Below, one piece after another: positions 26,693-35,636 of a stretch of 64,000 bases of DNA. The notes under the pieces are model-generated. The model worked only from the letters and a program-made list of their open reading frames with translations. It did no database searches and was not told the origin of the DNA. The stretch's first letter is position 1; each line of letters begins with the position of its first letter. Location: positions 40,934 to 104,933 of the forward strand of contig NZ_WKJN01000023.1 in assembly GCF_009674495.1 (NCBI RefSeq), read 5' to 3'. Both the position numbers and the translations under genes were made by a program. This stretch comes from Duganella alba (GTDB taxonomy: Bacteria > Pseudomonadota > Gammaproteobacteria > Burkholderiales > Burkholderiaceae_D).

Positions 26693-26780
26693 CCGGGGTC
26701 AGGTCCCTCATTTCTACACGGCCCCAACCGTAGCAAGCGCTATGGTTGGGGCCGTGTAGAAATGAGGGACCTGACCCCGG
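26693..26780. repeat. Long palindrome, CCGGGGTCAG family, copy 2
   Basis: Perfect 37-bp arms at 26693-26729 and 26744-26780 begin with CCGGGGTCAGGTCCCTCATT. The 14 bases between them fold further: one G-T wobble, then TAGC/GCTA around an AAGC tetraloop. In all, 88 bp form one nearly perfect stem of about 42 pairs. It fills the gap between two convergent genes (stops at 26690 and 26788). No U-tract follows. Confidence 0.95.
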
Positions 26781-26787
26781 AGTTGTT

Positions 26788-29082
26788 TTAGCGGGCGCGC
26801 CAGACGGCTTGGCCGGCTTCGGCCTGGCGGGCCGCTTCCTTGCGGGCGCGGGCGTCGTCCAGGGTGGCGACGACGGTGGTGTTTTCTGCCAGCGCTTCTT
26901 CAGCCGTCACTTTCGCTTGCACCGCGGCCAGTACTTTCTGCGCGGCGGCCAGGCGACGGGTTTCCAGTTCCAGCAGTTTCTGTTTGGTGGCGGTCATCGC
27001 GGCGGTGGTGTCCGCCACTTTGCGTTGCATGGCGGCGTGCGCCTGCGCGGTTTCCAGCAGTTCTTTCTGGGCGGCGGCTTTTTCGGCCAGCGCTTGCGCG
27101 GCAGCCTGCTCGGCCTGCTCGCGCTGCTGCATCGCTTCCGCTTCGGCTTGCGCTTCGTCGGCGCGCAGACGGGCGCTGGCGGCGATATTTTTCTCGGCTT
27201 CCAGACGGCCGGCAATTGCTTGCGATGCGCGCACTTCCGATGCGGAGGCGATGCGCTGCTGCGTCAACTTCTGGTCGATCAGCGCCAGCGATTTGCGCTC
27301 GGTTTCGACGAACTCGCGTTCCGCTTGCAGCAGTTCTTCCGCCTTGACGGCTTTTTCCTGTTCGACGCGGGCGCGCTCGGCGTGCACCGCGCCCAGTTCC
27401 ACCGCCAGGCTGGCTTGCGCGGCCAGCGCTTGCGCGGCGATGGCTTTTTGCTCGGCTTCGGCCGAGACCTGCGCCGCCATCACGCGCGCCGCTTCGGCTT
27501 CCTGATTGGCGGCGTCGGCCAGGCGCTGCTCGGCTTCCTGTTGCTGGCGGAACGCTTCGGTCTGCGCGCGCTCGGCGGCGACGCGCTGTTGCGCCGCCAG
27601 CGTGGCGCGCTGCTCCGCGTCCAGTTTCTCTTTCAGTGCGACGATGGCCTGCTGCTCGGTGGCGGCACGCTCCTGCTCGGCTTTCAGCAGCGCGGCGGCC
27701 TGTTCGGCACGCTGCGCGGCCAGTGCGTTGGCGGCGTTCTGCGCTTCGACCTGCTGCGCCAGCGTGGCGATTTCAGCCTGCTCGGCGGCGTTCTGGCTGG
27801 CGGCCAGTTCGGTGGCGGCGCGCGACAGGGCGGCGCGTTCCTTGGCCAGGTCGGCGGCGCGCTGCTGCTCCAGGCTGTCGGCGCGGGCGGCGTCGGCAGC
27901 GGCTTCATCGGCGGCCTGGCGCAGCTTGGCCTGGTCCAGCGCTTCGGATTCCGCTTCGACTTTGGCCAGCGTGACCATTTCGGCGTCTTCCTCGGCCTGC
28001 ACGCGGGCCAGCGCCACGGCGCGCAACTGGTTGTCGACTTCGATCCGCGCTTCGGTGGCGATGATGATGCGGGCGTCAGCCTCGCGGCGCGCCTGCGCGC
28101 TGGCGGCGGCCACGGCTTCGATGCGCTCGCGGTGGATGGCGGCGTCGCGGATTTCTTTTTCGGTTTGCAGGCGCAGGCGCAGCGATTGCGCGGCGCTGTG
28201 TTCGGACTCGGCCTTGGCCTGGGCGATCTGCTCGCGTTCCTGTTCCAGGTGGGCCAGCGCGCGGGCTTCTTCCAGCGCGCGCACTTCGGCGGCCGAACGC
28301 TTGAACGCGGCTTCCAGCGCGACCTTGTCGGCGCGTTCGCGTTGCTTGGTCAGTTCCAGCGCTTCGGCTTCGGCTTCGGCCAGTTGTTGGGCGGCCTGGC
28401 GGGCGCCGGCGGCGTGACGTTCGCGTTCGCGCGCCAGGGTGGCGACACGGGCGTCGGCCGAGGCGATGCCGACCACTTGTTCTTTCGCGGCCTGCACGGC
28501 GGCGACGCGCTCGGCTGCTTGCAGGCGGGCTTGTTCGGTCTCGATCTGCAATTCTTCGGCGGCGCGCGAGGCCTGCTCGGCGGCGGCCGATTCGGCGGCG
28601 ACCTGCTCGTGGGCGCGCTTGCGGCTTTGTTCTTCGGCCTTGGCGCGCTCCTCGGCGGCCTTGCGGATCTGGTTGTCGGTCTCGGCGCGGGCGCGCAGTT
28701 CGGCGGTCTCCTGCTTGACGGCGTCCAGGCGGGCCACGCTGGCCTGGGCGGCGGCGCGCAGCGATTCCAGGCGCTCCTTGTTGGCGGCGATCGCGTCTTC
28801 CGACGCCTGCGCGTTCTGCTGCGCGACGGCGGCGGCGGCGGCGTCCATGGCGGCGCGGTCTTCGGCCAGCGCGCGGGCGCGGGCTTCGGCGTGGGCACGG
28901 TTCTCGGCGGCGCAGGCGGCCTTGGCTTCCGCTTCCACCCGGGCGATGGCTTCCTGGATAGCCTTCATTTCCATCGCCGCGCGCGGCGGTTGCACCGGCG
29001 CTGCTTCTTCGGCCTCATGCAGGGTTGCCATCGGCAGCGGCAGCAGGGTGACGTCGTCTTGTTTGGCCAGTTGTGCTTGCAT
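26788..29082 (-). CDS. Very long Ala/Glu/Arg-rich coiled-coil protein
   Basis: A 764-residue protein from the ATG at 29082. The frame is open to a TTG at 29139, and an ATG at 29118 is also possible. After about 50 residues of head (QLAKQDDVTLLPLP...) the sequence is essentially one continuous helix. Heptads are rich in Ala, Glu, Gln and Arg, with many RAEAE, QAEA and AAAE-like units. There is no TM, no signal peptide and no Gly or Pro breaks over hundreds of residues. It ends in RQAEAGQAVWRAR. It could form a filament or rod; no domain or function is recognised. The opposite strand is also open across it, a by-product of the codon bias. Confidence 0.8.
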   Translation of the reverse strand: MQAQLAKQDDVTLLPLPMATLHEAEEAAPVQPPRAAMEMKAIQEAIARVEAEAKAACAAENRAHAEARARALAEDRAAMDAAAAAVAQQNAQASEDAIAANKERLESLRAAAQASVARLDAVKQETAELRARAETDNQIRKAAEERAKAEEQSRKRAHEQVAAESAAAEQASRAAEELQIETEQARLQAAERVAAVQAAKEQVVGIASADARVATLARERERHAAGARQAAQQLAEAEAEALELTKQRERADKVALEAAFKRSAAEVRALEEARALAHLEQEREQIAQAKAESEHSAAQSLRLRLQTEKEIRDAAIHRERIEAVAAASAQARREADARIIIATEARIEVDNQLRAVALARVQAEEDAEMVTLAKVEAESEALDQAKLRQAADEAAADAARADSLEQQRAADLAKERAALSRAATELAASQNAAEQAEIATLAQQVEAQNAANALAAQRAEQAAALLKAEQERAATEQQAIVALKEKLDAEQRATLAAQQRVAAERAQTEAFRQQQEAEQRLADAANQEAEAARVMAAQVSAEAEQKAIAAQALAAQASLAVELGAVHAERARVEQEKAVKAEELLQAEREFVETERKSLALIDQKLTQQRIASASEVRASQAIAGRLEAEKNIAASARLRADEAQAEAEAMQQREQAEQAAAQALAEKAAAQKELLETAQAHAAMQRKVADTTAAMTATKQKLLELETRRLAAAQKVLAAVQAKVTAEEALAENTTVVATLDDARARKEAARQAEAGQAVWRAR

Positions 29083-29186
29083 GAGAGTTCTCGCTAAGAG
29101 GATTTTCCGAGCTCTCATTATCATGTAGCCATGAAGCAAGCCTAACCGTAAGCAGAGGCGGAAAACCCCGCTATTTCTCCGGTTGC

Positions 29187-30176
29187 TCAGACCGGCAGCG
29201 GCGGCTCATCCATCAAGGCGACCTGTTCGCGCAGTTCCAGCACCCGGTCCTGCCAGTAGCGCTGGGTGTTGAACCACGGAAACGCCGCCGGGAAGGCCGG
29301 ATCGTCCCAGCGCCGCGCCAGCCAGGCCGAATAATGGATCAGCCGCAAGGTGCGCAGCGCTTCCACCAGATGCATCTGGCGCGGATTGAATTCGCAGAAA
29401 TCCTCGTAGCCGGCCAGGATGTCGCTCATCTGGCGCACCTGCTCCGCCCGCTCGCCGGATAGCATCATCCACAAATCCTGGATGGCCGGGCCCATGCGGG
29501 CATCGTCGAAATCGACGAAGTGCGGGCCGGCGTCGGTCCACAGCACGTTGCCGCCATGGCAATCGCCGTGCAGGCGCAGCTGCGGCAACTCGCCGGCGCG
29601 GTCGTAGCAGCGGCGCACGCCGTCCAGCGCCTGGCGGGCGATGGTGGCGTAGGCTTCCTTCAGGTCCGGCGGAATGAAGCCGTTGGTTTGCAGGAAGTCG
29701 CACGGCTCAACGCCGAAAGTGTCGATGTCCAATGGCGGCCGGTGCAGGAAGGGCTTGACGCCGCCCACCGCGTGAATCCGCGCGATGAAGCGCCCGGTCC
29801 ATTCCAGCACGGCCGGGTCGCCCAGCTCGGGCGCGCGGCCGCCGTGGCGCGTGAAGACGGCAAAGCGGAAGCCCTGGAAGTGGCGCAGCGTGCTGCCTTG
29901 CAGCGCCAGCGCCGGCACCACCGGGATTTCCGCCGCCACCAGTTCTTCGGTGAATGCGTGTTCTTCGAGGATGGCCGCATCGCTCCAGCGGCCCGGACGG
30001 TAAAACTTCACCACCAGCGGCTTGTCGTCCTCGATGCCGACCTGGTAGACGCGGTTTTCATAGCTGTTCAGCGCCAGCAGGCGGCCATCGCCGCGCAGGC
30101 CGATGCTGTCGAGGGCGTCGAGCACGCAGTCCGGGCTCAGCGCGGAATACGGATGTTGGGCAGGTTCTTGAGTCAT
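29187..30176 (-). CDS. srkA: Stress response kinase A (YihE/SrkA family)
   Basis: A 329-residue Ser/Thr kinase of the choline-kinase-like fold, matching E. coli SrkA in length and along its whole sequence. Clear blocks are LNSYENRVYQVG, VVKFYRPGRWSDAAILEEH, the catalytic loop LRLHGDCHGGNVLW near residue 200 and the metal-binding VDFDDARMGPAIQDLW. SrkA protects cells from stress-induced death by phosphorylating protein targets. The frame is open to 30338, overlapping the divergent gene. The ATG at 30176 fits the family start; one at 30185 is also possible. Confidence 0.93.
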   Translation of the reverse strand: MTQEPAQHPYSALSPDCVLDALDSIGLRGDGRLLALNSYENRVYQVGIEDDKPLVVKFYRPGRWSDAAILEEHAFTEELVAAEIPVVPALALQGSTLRHFQGFRFAVFTRHGGRAPELGDPAVLEWTGRFIARIHAVGGVKPFLHRPPLDIDTFGVEPCDFLQTNGFIPPDLKEAYATIARQALDGVRRCYDRAGELPQLRLHGDCHGGNVLWTDAGPHFVDFDDARMGPAIQDLWMMLSGERAEQVRQMSDILAGYEDFCEFNPRQMHLVEALRTLRLIHYSAWLARRWDDPAFPAAFPWFNTQRYWQDRVLELREQVALMDEPPLPV

Positions 30177-30240
30177 AAGCGCCATTGTACGGGGCGCGGC
30201 GTGTATACTGTCCGCTTCCCCCAAATAAAAAGAGCAAGTT

Positions 30241-30936
<696 letters not shown>

Positions 30937-30948
30937 GCACCGCAAGAC

Positions 30949-30967
30949 AGAGGGACTCGCGCCCTCT
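30949..30967 (+). terminator. Weak intrinsic terminator after the YecA-type gene
   Basis: AGAGGG (30949-30954) pairs with CCCTCT (30962-30967) around a 7-nt loop, followed by TTC. The stem is short and the T-tail poor, so it may only partly separate this gene from mntH. Confidence 0.45.
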
Positions 30968-30983
30968 TTCTACAGTAAAATTT

Positions 30984-31006
30984 AGGCATCATTGTTCAGG
31001 ATGCCT
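30984..31006 (+). promoter_or_regulatory. Hairpin overlapping the mntH ribosome-binding site
   Basis: AGGCATC (30984-30990) and GATGCCT (31000-31006) pair perfectly around a 9-nt loop, directly before the mntH ATG at 31007. The Shine-Dalgarno AGGA (30998-31001) lies half in the loop and half in the stem. The dyad could be a metal-responsive operator (MntR or Fur type) or a translation-control hairpin. Confidence 0.5.
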
Positions 31007-32335
31007 ATGTTTTCCCTCCCCTTCAAGCTGCCCACCACGGCCACCGCGCCGTTCTGTCCTTCCGAAGTAGCCGGCACCGTCGCGGTGCCCGAGGGCGATC
31101 CGTTCTGGAAAAAAATCATCCGCTTCGCCGGGCCGGGCCTGCTGGTCTCGGTCGGCTATATGGATCCGGGCAACTGGGCCACGGCGATTCAGGGCGGCTC
31201 GCAGTTCGGCTATCAGCTGCTGTTCGTGGTGGTGCTGTCCAGCCTGGCGGCGATTGTGCTGCAATGCCTGAGCATGCGGCTGGGGATCGTCACCGGCAAG
31301 GATCTGGCGGTACATTGCCGCGAGCAGTATTCGCCGGCGGTCGGCAAGACCTTGTGGGGCTTTGCCGAGATTTCCATCATCGCCTGCGACCTGGCCGAAG
31401 TGCTGGGCTGCGCGCTGGCGTTCAAGCTGCTGCTGGGCGTCTCGCTGCCGGTCGGCGTGGCGCTGACCGCGCTCGACACGCTGATCATTCTCGGCCTGAA
31501 GGGCAAAGGCTTCCGCCAGGTCGAGGCCATCGTGCTGGGGCTGATCCTGACGGTGGCGATCTGCCTGTTCGCCGAACTGGTGTTCGTCAAGCCCGACTGG
31601 CATGCGGTAATGGCCGGCATGGTGCCCTCACTGAGCGCGCTGTCGTCGCGCGAGCCGCTGTACCTGGCCATCGGCATTCTTGGCGCCACCGTGATGCCGC
31701 ACAATCTCTACCTGCATTCATCCGTGGTGCAGACGCGCGTGGTGGGCAAGAACGACAGCACCAAACAGCAGGCCATTGGCCTGTCACGCATCGATACCGT
31801 GGTGTCGCTGCTGCTGGCCTTGCTGATCAACGGTGCGATCCTGGTGCTGGCGGCCGCCGCCTTCTACCAGCCCGGGAACGACCGCGTGCTGGATATCGAC
31901 GACGCCTACCGCCTGCTGGAACCGGTGGCCGGCACGGCGATGGCCGCCATCCTGTTCGGCCTGGCGCTGCTGGCATCCGGCCAGAGCTCGACCTTCACCG
32001 GCACCATCGCGGGCCAGGTGATCATGGAAGGCTTCCTCAAAATGAAGATCCCGTGCTGGCAGCGGCGCGCCATCACGCGCGGGCTGGCGCTGATACCGGC
32101 GATGATCGGCGTGATCGTGCTGGGCGAGCATTCGGTGGGCAAGCTGCTGGTGCTCAGTCAGGTGGTGCTGAGCATGCAGCTGCCATTCGCCATGTATCCG
32201 CTGGTGAGCCTGACGTCGCAGCGCCGCATCATGGGCAACTTCGTCAACGCCTGGTGGACCACGGCGCTGTCGTGGTTCCTGTTCGCCGTGATCTCCGCCG
32301 CCAACGCCTGGCTGGTGTGGCAGGCATTGGCCTGA
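31007..32335 (+). CDS. mntH: Nramp family divalent metal transporter (MntH)
   Basis: A 442-residue proton-coupled Mn2+/Fe2+ importer. The metal site motifs are intact: GYMDPGNWAT in TM1 (the DPGN signature) and MPHNLYLHSS in TM6. Eleven TMs fit the family. Translation most likely starts at the ATG at 31007, placed 5 nt after AGGA; an ATG at 31001 and a TTG at 30992 are in frame. A hairpin covers the ribosome-binding site. The neighbouring YecA-type gene is on the same strand. Confidence 0.92.
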   Translation: MFSLPFKLPTTATAPFCPSEVAGTVAVPEGDPFWKKIIRFAGPGLLVSVGYMDPGNWATAIQGGSQFGYQLLFVVVLSSLAAIVLQCLSMRLGIVTGKDLAVHCREQYSPAVGKTLWGFAEISIIACDLAEVLGCALAFKLLLGVSLPVGVALTALDTLIILGLKGKGFRQVEAIVLGLILTVAICLFAELVFVKPDWHAVMAGMVPSLSALSSREPLYLAIGILGATVMPHNLYLHSSVVQTRVVGKNDSTKQQAIGLSRIDTVVSLLLALLINGAILVLAAAAFYQPGNDRVLDIDDAYRLLEPVAGTAMAAILFGLALLASGQSSTFTGTIAGQVIMEGFLKMKIPCWQRRAITRGLALIPAMIGVIVLGEHSVGKLLVLSQVVLSMQLPFAMYPLVSLTSQRRIMGNFVNAWWTTALSWFLFAVISAANAWLVWQALA

Positions 32336-32339
32336 CACG

Positions 32340-32789
32340 CTACATGAGCAAGGCGGCGGAAATCAGTATGTTATGGACTGTGTGCGTGGTGAGCGTCGCG
32401 GTGAACGCCACCGATTTCGAGTGGCGCCTGAACTGGTAATAAATCAGCCCAAACGCCAGTCCTAAAAACAGCATCCTGGCCACACGCGCCGCGGATGGCA
32501 AATGCATCAGCGCGAAGACGAGCGTGCTGGCGCCAATCGCCAGCCACTTTTTCTGGCCAAACCGAAAAATAACCGCCTCCACCACCGCCATCTGGGACAG
32601 CAAGGTCTCCAGCGCCGGCCCGATGAAGATGGCGCCGACAATATAGACGGCCAACTCGCCGCCGCTGGGCGGCGGCTCAGATGCGACAAAAGGCTTCAAA
32701 TAATCGAGCCCTGCATCGATGGCCGTCAGACCAAGGGCCGTGAGCACGCCGAACGCGCATCCGTACAATACCGCAGTGATTTTTGTCAT
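32340..32789 (-). CDS. Small CPBP-like intramembrane protein
   Basis: A 149-residue membrane protein with four TMs. The end of the sequence carries CPBP (Abi/CAAX-like) motifs: FALMH for motif 2 and HTVHN (HxxxN) for motif 3. The first motif, normally EExxxR, reads ETLLSQ, so one Glu and the Arg are absent and protease activity is doubtful. The frame stays open upstream to 33038, but the ATG at 32789 begins the hydrophobic part. It is convergent with mntH, 4 bp apart. Confidence 0.7.
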   Translation of the reverse strand: MTKITAVLYGCAFGVLTALGLTAIDAGLDYLKPFVASEPPPSGGELAVYIVGAIFIGPALETLLSQMAVVEAVIFRFGQKKWLAIGASTLVFALMHLPSAARVARMLFLGLAFGLIYYQFRRHSKSVAFTATLTTHTVHNILISAALLM

Positions 32790-32878
32790 CAAGATGGCGA
32801 GGCAACATGGATTTGTATCAATGCATTGGAGCACATTCGGCAATATAACAAAAGCTCCGTCGTCCAAAAGGAGCCGTC

Positions 32879-33301
32879 GTGCGACACCTCTGCCTGCTGG
32901 CCGCCAGCCTGTACCTGCCGATCGCCGGCGCGGCGCCGGTGATTTTTGATTGCCCTCGCGTGATCGACATCGAGCAGACCTCCCGCACTGTCGACCAGAC
33001 TTGGCAACTGGTGGTCGACAGCGAACTGCCGCCGGCATCGCTGGCGACCATCGCGGTCTACACCCAGCATCCCAGCGACGGCGGAAACCTCGTCGCCGAC
33101 CATATCGAAAAATTCGACCAGAGCCAGGTCACCACCTGGCGCCTGCCGCCCGACTCGGCGCCGTACTGGATGGCCTGCGTCTACACGCAATCACGCATCC
33201 TGCTGGCCAAGCCGATCCCGGCCGACGCCACGCAGTGCCGCCTGACCGAATCGCTGCGCACGCAACAGCCCAGCGGCGTGATCGCCTTCCTCTGCGAATG
33301 A
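32879..33301 (+). CDS. Secreted protein resembling STY0301 family
   Basis: A 140-residue protein starting at a GTG with a strong AGGAG site. The signal peptide ends near AGAAP. The mature part has Cys in IFDCPRVIDIEQ, WMACVYTQ, ATQCRLTE and FLCE, enough for two disulphides, and Trp residues spaced as in the small STY0301-type secreted proteins. The family has no known function. It lies between two minus-strand genes. Confidence 0.6.
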   Translation: MRHLCLLAASLYLPIAGAAPVIFDCPRVIDIEQTSRTVDQTWQLVVDSELPPASLATIAVYTQHPSDGGNLVADHIEKFDQSQVTTWRLPPDSAPYWMACVYTQSRILLAKPIPADATQCRLTESLRTQQPSGVIAFLCE

Positions 33302-33307
33302 CGCCGG

Positions 33308-34249
33308 TCACATCGCGCCACCCTGCACGCTGGCGGCCAGCGCATTCATTGCGGCCATCTCGGCATCGGTCAGCCTGATGGCGGCCGCCGCCAGGTTTTC
33401 AGCAAGACGGCTGCGACGGCGCGTGCCGGGAATCGGCACCACGCGCACCTCCAGCCGGGCCGCCTGCGTAGAGAGCCAGGCCAGCGCCATCTGCGCCGCA
33501 GTAACGCTGCGCGCGGCGGCAAGACGCTCGACCTGCCCGGCCAGCCGCAAATTGGCGGCGCGATTCTCCGGCTGAAAGCGCGGAAAGTGATTGCGCGCGT
33601 CATCCGCTCCCAGCTCGCCGGCAAAGGCCTTGCCGGTCAACAGCCCTCGGCCCAGCGGCGCAAAAGGCACGATGACAGTGCCGCCCTCCCTCGCCGCATC
33701 CAGCACACCGTCTTCAATCCCCCGGCTGAAGACCGACCACTCCGACTGCAAGGCGCTGATCGGATGCACCGCCTGCGCCGCGCGCAACTCTTCGGCGCTC
33801 ACCTCGCACAAGCCCAGCGACTTCACCTTGCCCGCCTTGACCAGATCCGCCATCGCGCCAACCGCATCCTCGACCGGCACATCCGGCTGGCGGCGGTGCA
33901 TGTAATACAGATCGATAACCTCCACGCCGAGCCGCCGCAACGATCGCTCCACCGCCTCACGGATGTACGCAGGCCGGTTGTCCAGGCTCCAGTCATCCGG
34001 ATTGCCAGCCGCGCGCGCGTAGCCGAACTTGGTGGCGATCACCACCCGCTCGCGGTGCGCGCGCACAAACGGCGCCAGAAACGTCTCGTTGGCGCCCAGG
34101 CCGTACATATCGGCCGTATCGAACATGCGCACGCCGCCGACCAGCGCCATCTCCAGCGTGGCGCGCGCTTCGGCCATATTGGTGTCGCCGTAAAACTCGC
34201 TCATGCCCATGCATCCCAGGCCCTGCACTCCCCAATCGATCTCACTCAT
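33308..34249 (-). CDS. Aldo/keto reductase
   Basis: A 313-residue NADPH-dependent reductase of the aldo/keto (YajO/Tas-like) family. Catalytic residues are recognisable: Asp and Tyr in FDTADMYGLGAN, Lys in VVIATKFGY and His in IDLYYMHRRQPDVPVED. A cofactor-phosphate segment (VVPIPGTRRRSRLAENLAAA) lies near the end. The start at 34249 follows a perfect AAGGAG. It is divergent from a MerR-type regulator whose operator lies in this gene's promoter, so it is probably induced by an aldehyde or related stress. The 3' neighbour is convergent. Confidence 0.92.
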   Translation of the reverse strand: MSEIDWGVQGLGCMGMSEFYGDTNMAEARATLEMALVGGVRMFDTADMYGLGANETFLAPFVRAHRERVVIATKFGYARAAGNPDDWSLDNRPAYIREAVERSLRRLGVEVIDLYYMHRRQPDVPVEDAVGAMADLVKAGKVKSLGLCEVSAEELRAAQAVHPISALQSEWSVFSRGIEDGVLDAAREGGTVIVPFAPLGRGLLTGKAFAGELGADDARNHFPRFQPENRAANLRLAGQVERLAAARSVTAAQMALAWLSTQAARLEVRVVPIPGTRRRSRLAENLAAAAIRLTDAEMAAMNALAASVQGGAM

Positions 34250-34271
34250 GGACTTCTCCTTGAAAGTCCAT

Positions 34272-34302
34272 GTTATAACTGCGGAGTTAAGTCCATAGTC
34301 AA
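34272..34302 (-). promoter_or_regulatory. MerR-type promoter with 19-bp spacer and operator
   Basis: On the minus strand TTGACT (34302-34297) and TATAAC (34277-34272) are separated by 19 bp, the over-long spacer typical of MerR-activated promoters. The spacer and -10 edge contain the 14-bp dyad TAACT-N4-AGTTA (34276-34289). The promoter drives the aldo/keto reductase gene, and the MerR gene starts at 34311 in the other direction. Confidence 0.75.
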
Positions 34303-34310
34303 GGGTTTCC

Positions 34311-34706
34311 ATGCTGATCTCCGAATTTGCCCGCGCCGCCGGCATGTCGGTCGACACCGTCCGCTTCTACATCGACAAAGGCCTGCTCAAGCCCACGCGC
34401 AGCGCCAAGGGCGGCTCGCGGCCGTACCAGATGTTCAACCACACCGACCTGACCACCGCGCGCATGATCCGCCTGCAGCAATCGCTAGGCTACTCGCTGG
34501 CGGAAATCGCCGCGCTGAACAAGGAATACCGCAGCGGCGCCAGCTCCACGGCGCGCACCGCCGCCGTGCTGCGCAAGCAGATCGCCAGGCTGGACGACAA
34601 GAAGCAAAGCATCGACGCCGCCCTCGCCTTCCTGCGCGCCAAGCTACAATGGGTGGAGGATGGCAAGCCCAACGATGCGCCCCACCTTGAAGATTATTAC
34701 TGCTAG
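34311..34706 (+). CDS. MerR family transcriptional regulator
   Basis: A 131-residue regulator. The N-terminal winged helix is LISEFARAAGMSVDTVRFYIDKGLLKPTR, with the wing segment GGSRPYQMFNHTDL. A dimerisation coiled coil follows (about residues 80-115, ARLDDKKQSIDAALAFLRAKLQ). The C-terminus has a single Cys as the final residue, preceded by YY. The short effector region resembles the aldehyde- and redox-type MerR subgroup. It very likely controls the divergent aldo/keto reductase through the dyad at 34276-34289. Confidence 0.9.
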   Translation: MLISEFARAAGMSVDTVRFYIDKGLLKPTRSAKGGSRPYQMFNHTDLTTARMIRLQQSLGYSLAEIAALNKEYRSGASSTARTAAVLRKQIARLDDKKQSIDAALAFLRAKLQWVEDGKPNDAPHLEDYYC

Positions 34707-34718
34707 AAGTTTGTGACC

Positions 34719-35636
34719 ATGTTAAGAAAGCAAAAAACCCTGCCGCCGCGCGTGCTGGCGGAGGAAACGCCGGAACAGGCCGCCGCCAACAAGCTGGCGC
34801 GCGAACAGCGTGATGCGCAGGTGCGGGGCGTCAGCTCGGTGCAGGCCATGCGCGACGCCATTCGCGAGGCTTCGCGCCGCCTGCCGGCCATCACCGAAGT
34901 GCCGCGCGTCGCCAGGCTGACGCCCGCAGATTTCCGCGCCCGCGCCGCCGAGGGCCTGCCGTTCCTGATCGAAGGGATCGTCGGCCGCTGGCCATTGGCG
35001 AAGGAAGCGCAGGACATCCTGCGCGAACGCCACGGCCACATGGCGGTACGTGCCCGCGTCGGCGATTACATCAACACCGCGTTCGCAGCGGACCGCGCGA
35101 TGCAGGACATGTCGATGCGCGAATACCTGGAACTGGCCGACCGCACCGAGGGCCTGCCGCCCTACCTCGGCAACCTGGAGCTGCGCGAGTTGAACAGCAT
35201 GTGTCACTGGCCCACCTATTTCGACAAGATGGGACCGCCCCGCTTCTGGATCGGCCCGGCCGGCACGGTGACGCCGCTGCATTGCGACTATGACGACAAT
35301 GTGTTCGCGCAGATCTGGGGCAGCAAGCGCATCTTTCTGTCGCCGGCCCACCATGATGCATTCCTGTATCCGAAGGAAGCCAACGCCATCCTGTTCGGCT
35401 CGCCGTTCGATCCGGAGGCGCCGGACTACGAACAGTTTCCGCTGGCGCGCCAGGCAAACATGATCGAGGTCATCGTCAAGCCGGGCGACATGCTGTATGT
35501 GCCGGCCGGCTGGTATCACCAGGTGCGTGCACTGACGTTCTCGCTGTCGTCCAACCGCTGGGCGCGGGCGGTGCCGCTGGCCTTGCAAGGCGACCCGTCC
35601 ATTCTGCCCGGACGGTCGCCTGCATCACTTCTTTAG
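34719..35636 (+). CDS. Cupin-like (JmjC-type) 2-oxoglutarate/Fe(II) oxygenase domain protein
   Basis: A 305-residue protein. After about 60 residues of charged head comes a Cupin_8/JmjC domain with metal ligands in TPLHCDYDDN (His and Asp of HxD) and a distal His in PAGWYHQVRAL. The head region PADFRARAAEGLPFLIEGIV matches the usual lead-in of Cupin_8 proteins. Family members hydroxylate protein or small-molecule substrates; the substrate here is unknown. The start could be the GTG at 34713, but AGAAG is better spaced for the ATG at 34719. Its end overlaps the next gene, which is convergent, by 12 bp. Confidence 0.85.
   Translation: MLRKQKTLPPRVLAEETPEQAAANKLAREQRDAQVRGVSSVQAMRDAIREASRRLPAITEVPRVARLTPADFRARAAEGLPFLIEGIVGRWPLAKEAQDILRERHGHMAVRARVGDYINTAFAADRAMQDMSMREYLELADRTEGLPPYLGNLELRELNSMCHWPTYFDKMGPPRFWIGPAGTVTPLHCDYDDNVFAQIWGSKRIFLSPAHHDAFLYPKEANAILFGSPFDPEAPDYEQFPLARQANMIEVIVKPGDMLYVPAGWYHQVRALTFSLSSNRWARAVPLALQGDPSILPGRSPASLL

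Noticed and set aside
26746..29097. A 783-codon open frame on the plus strand opposite the coiled-coil gene
   Set aside because: It is Gly/Phe/Leu-rich nonsense composition produced by the Ala/Glu/Arg codons of the gene on the other strand, and it includes the palindrome.
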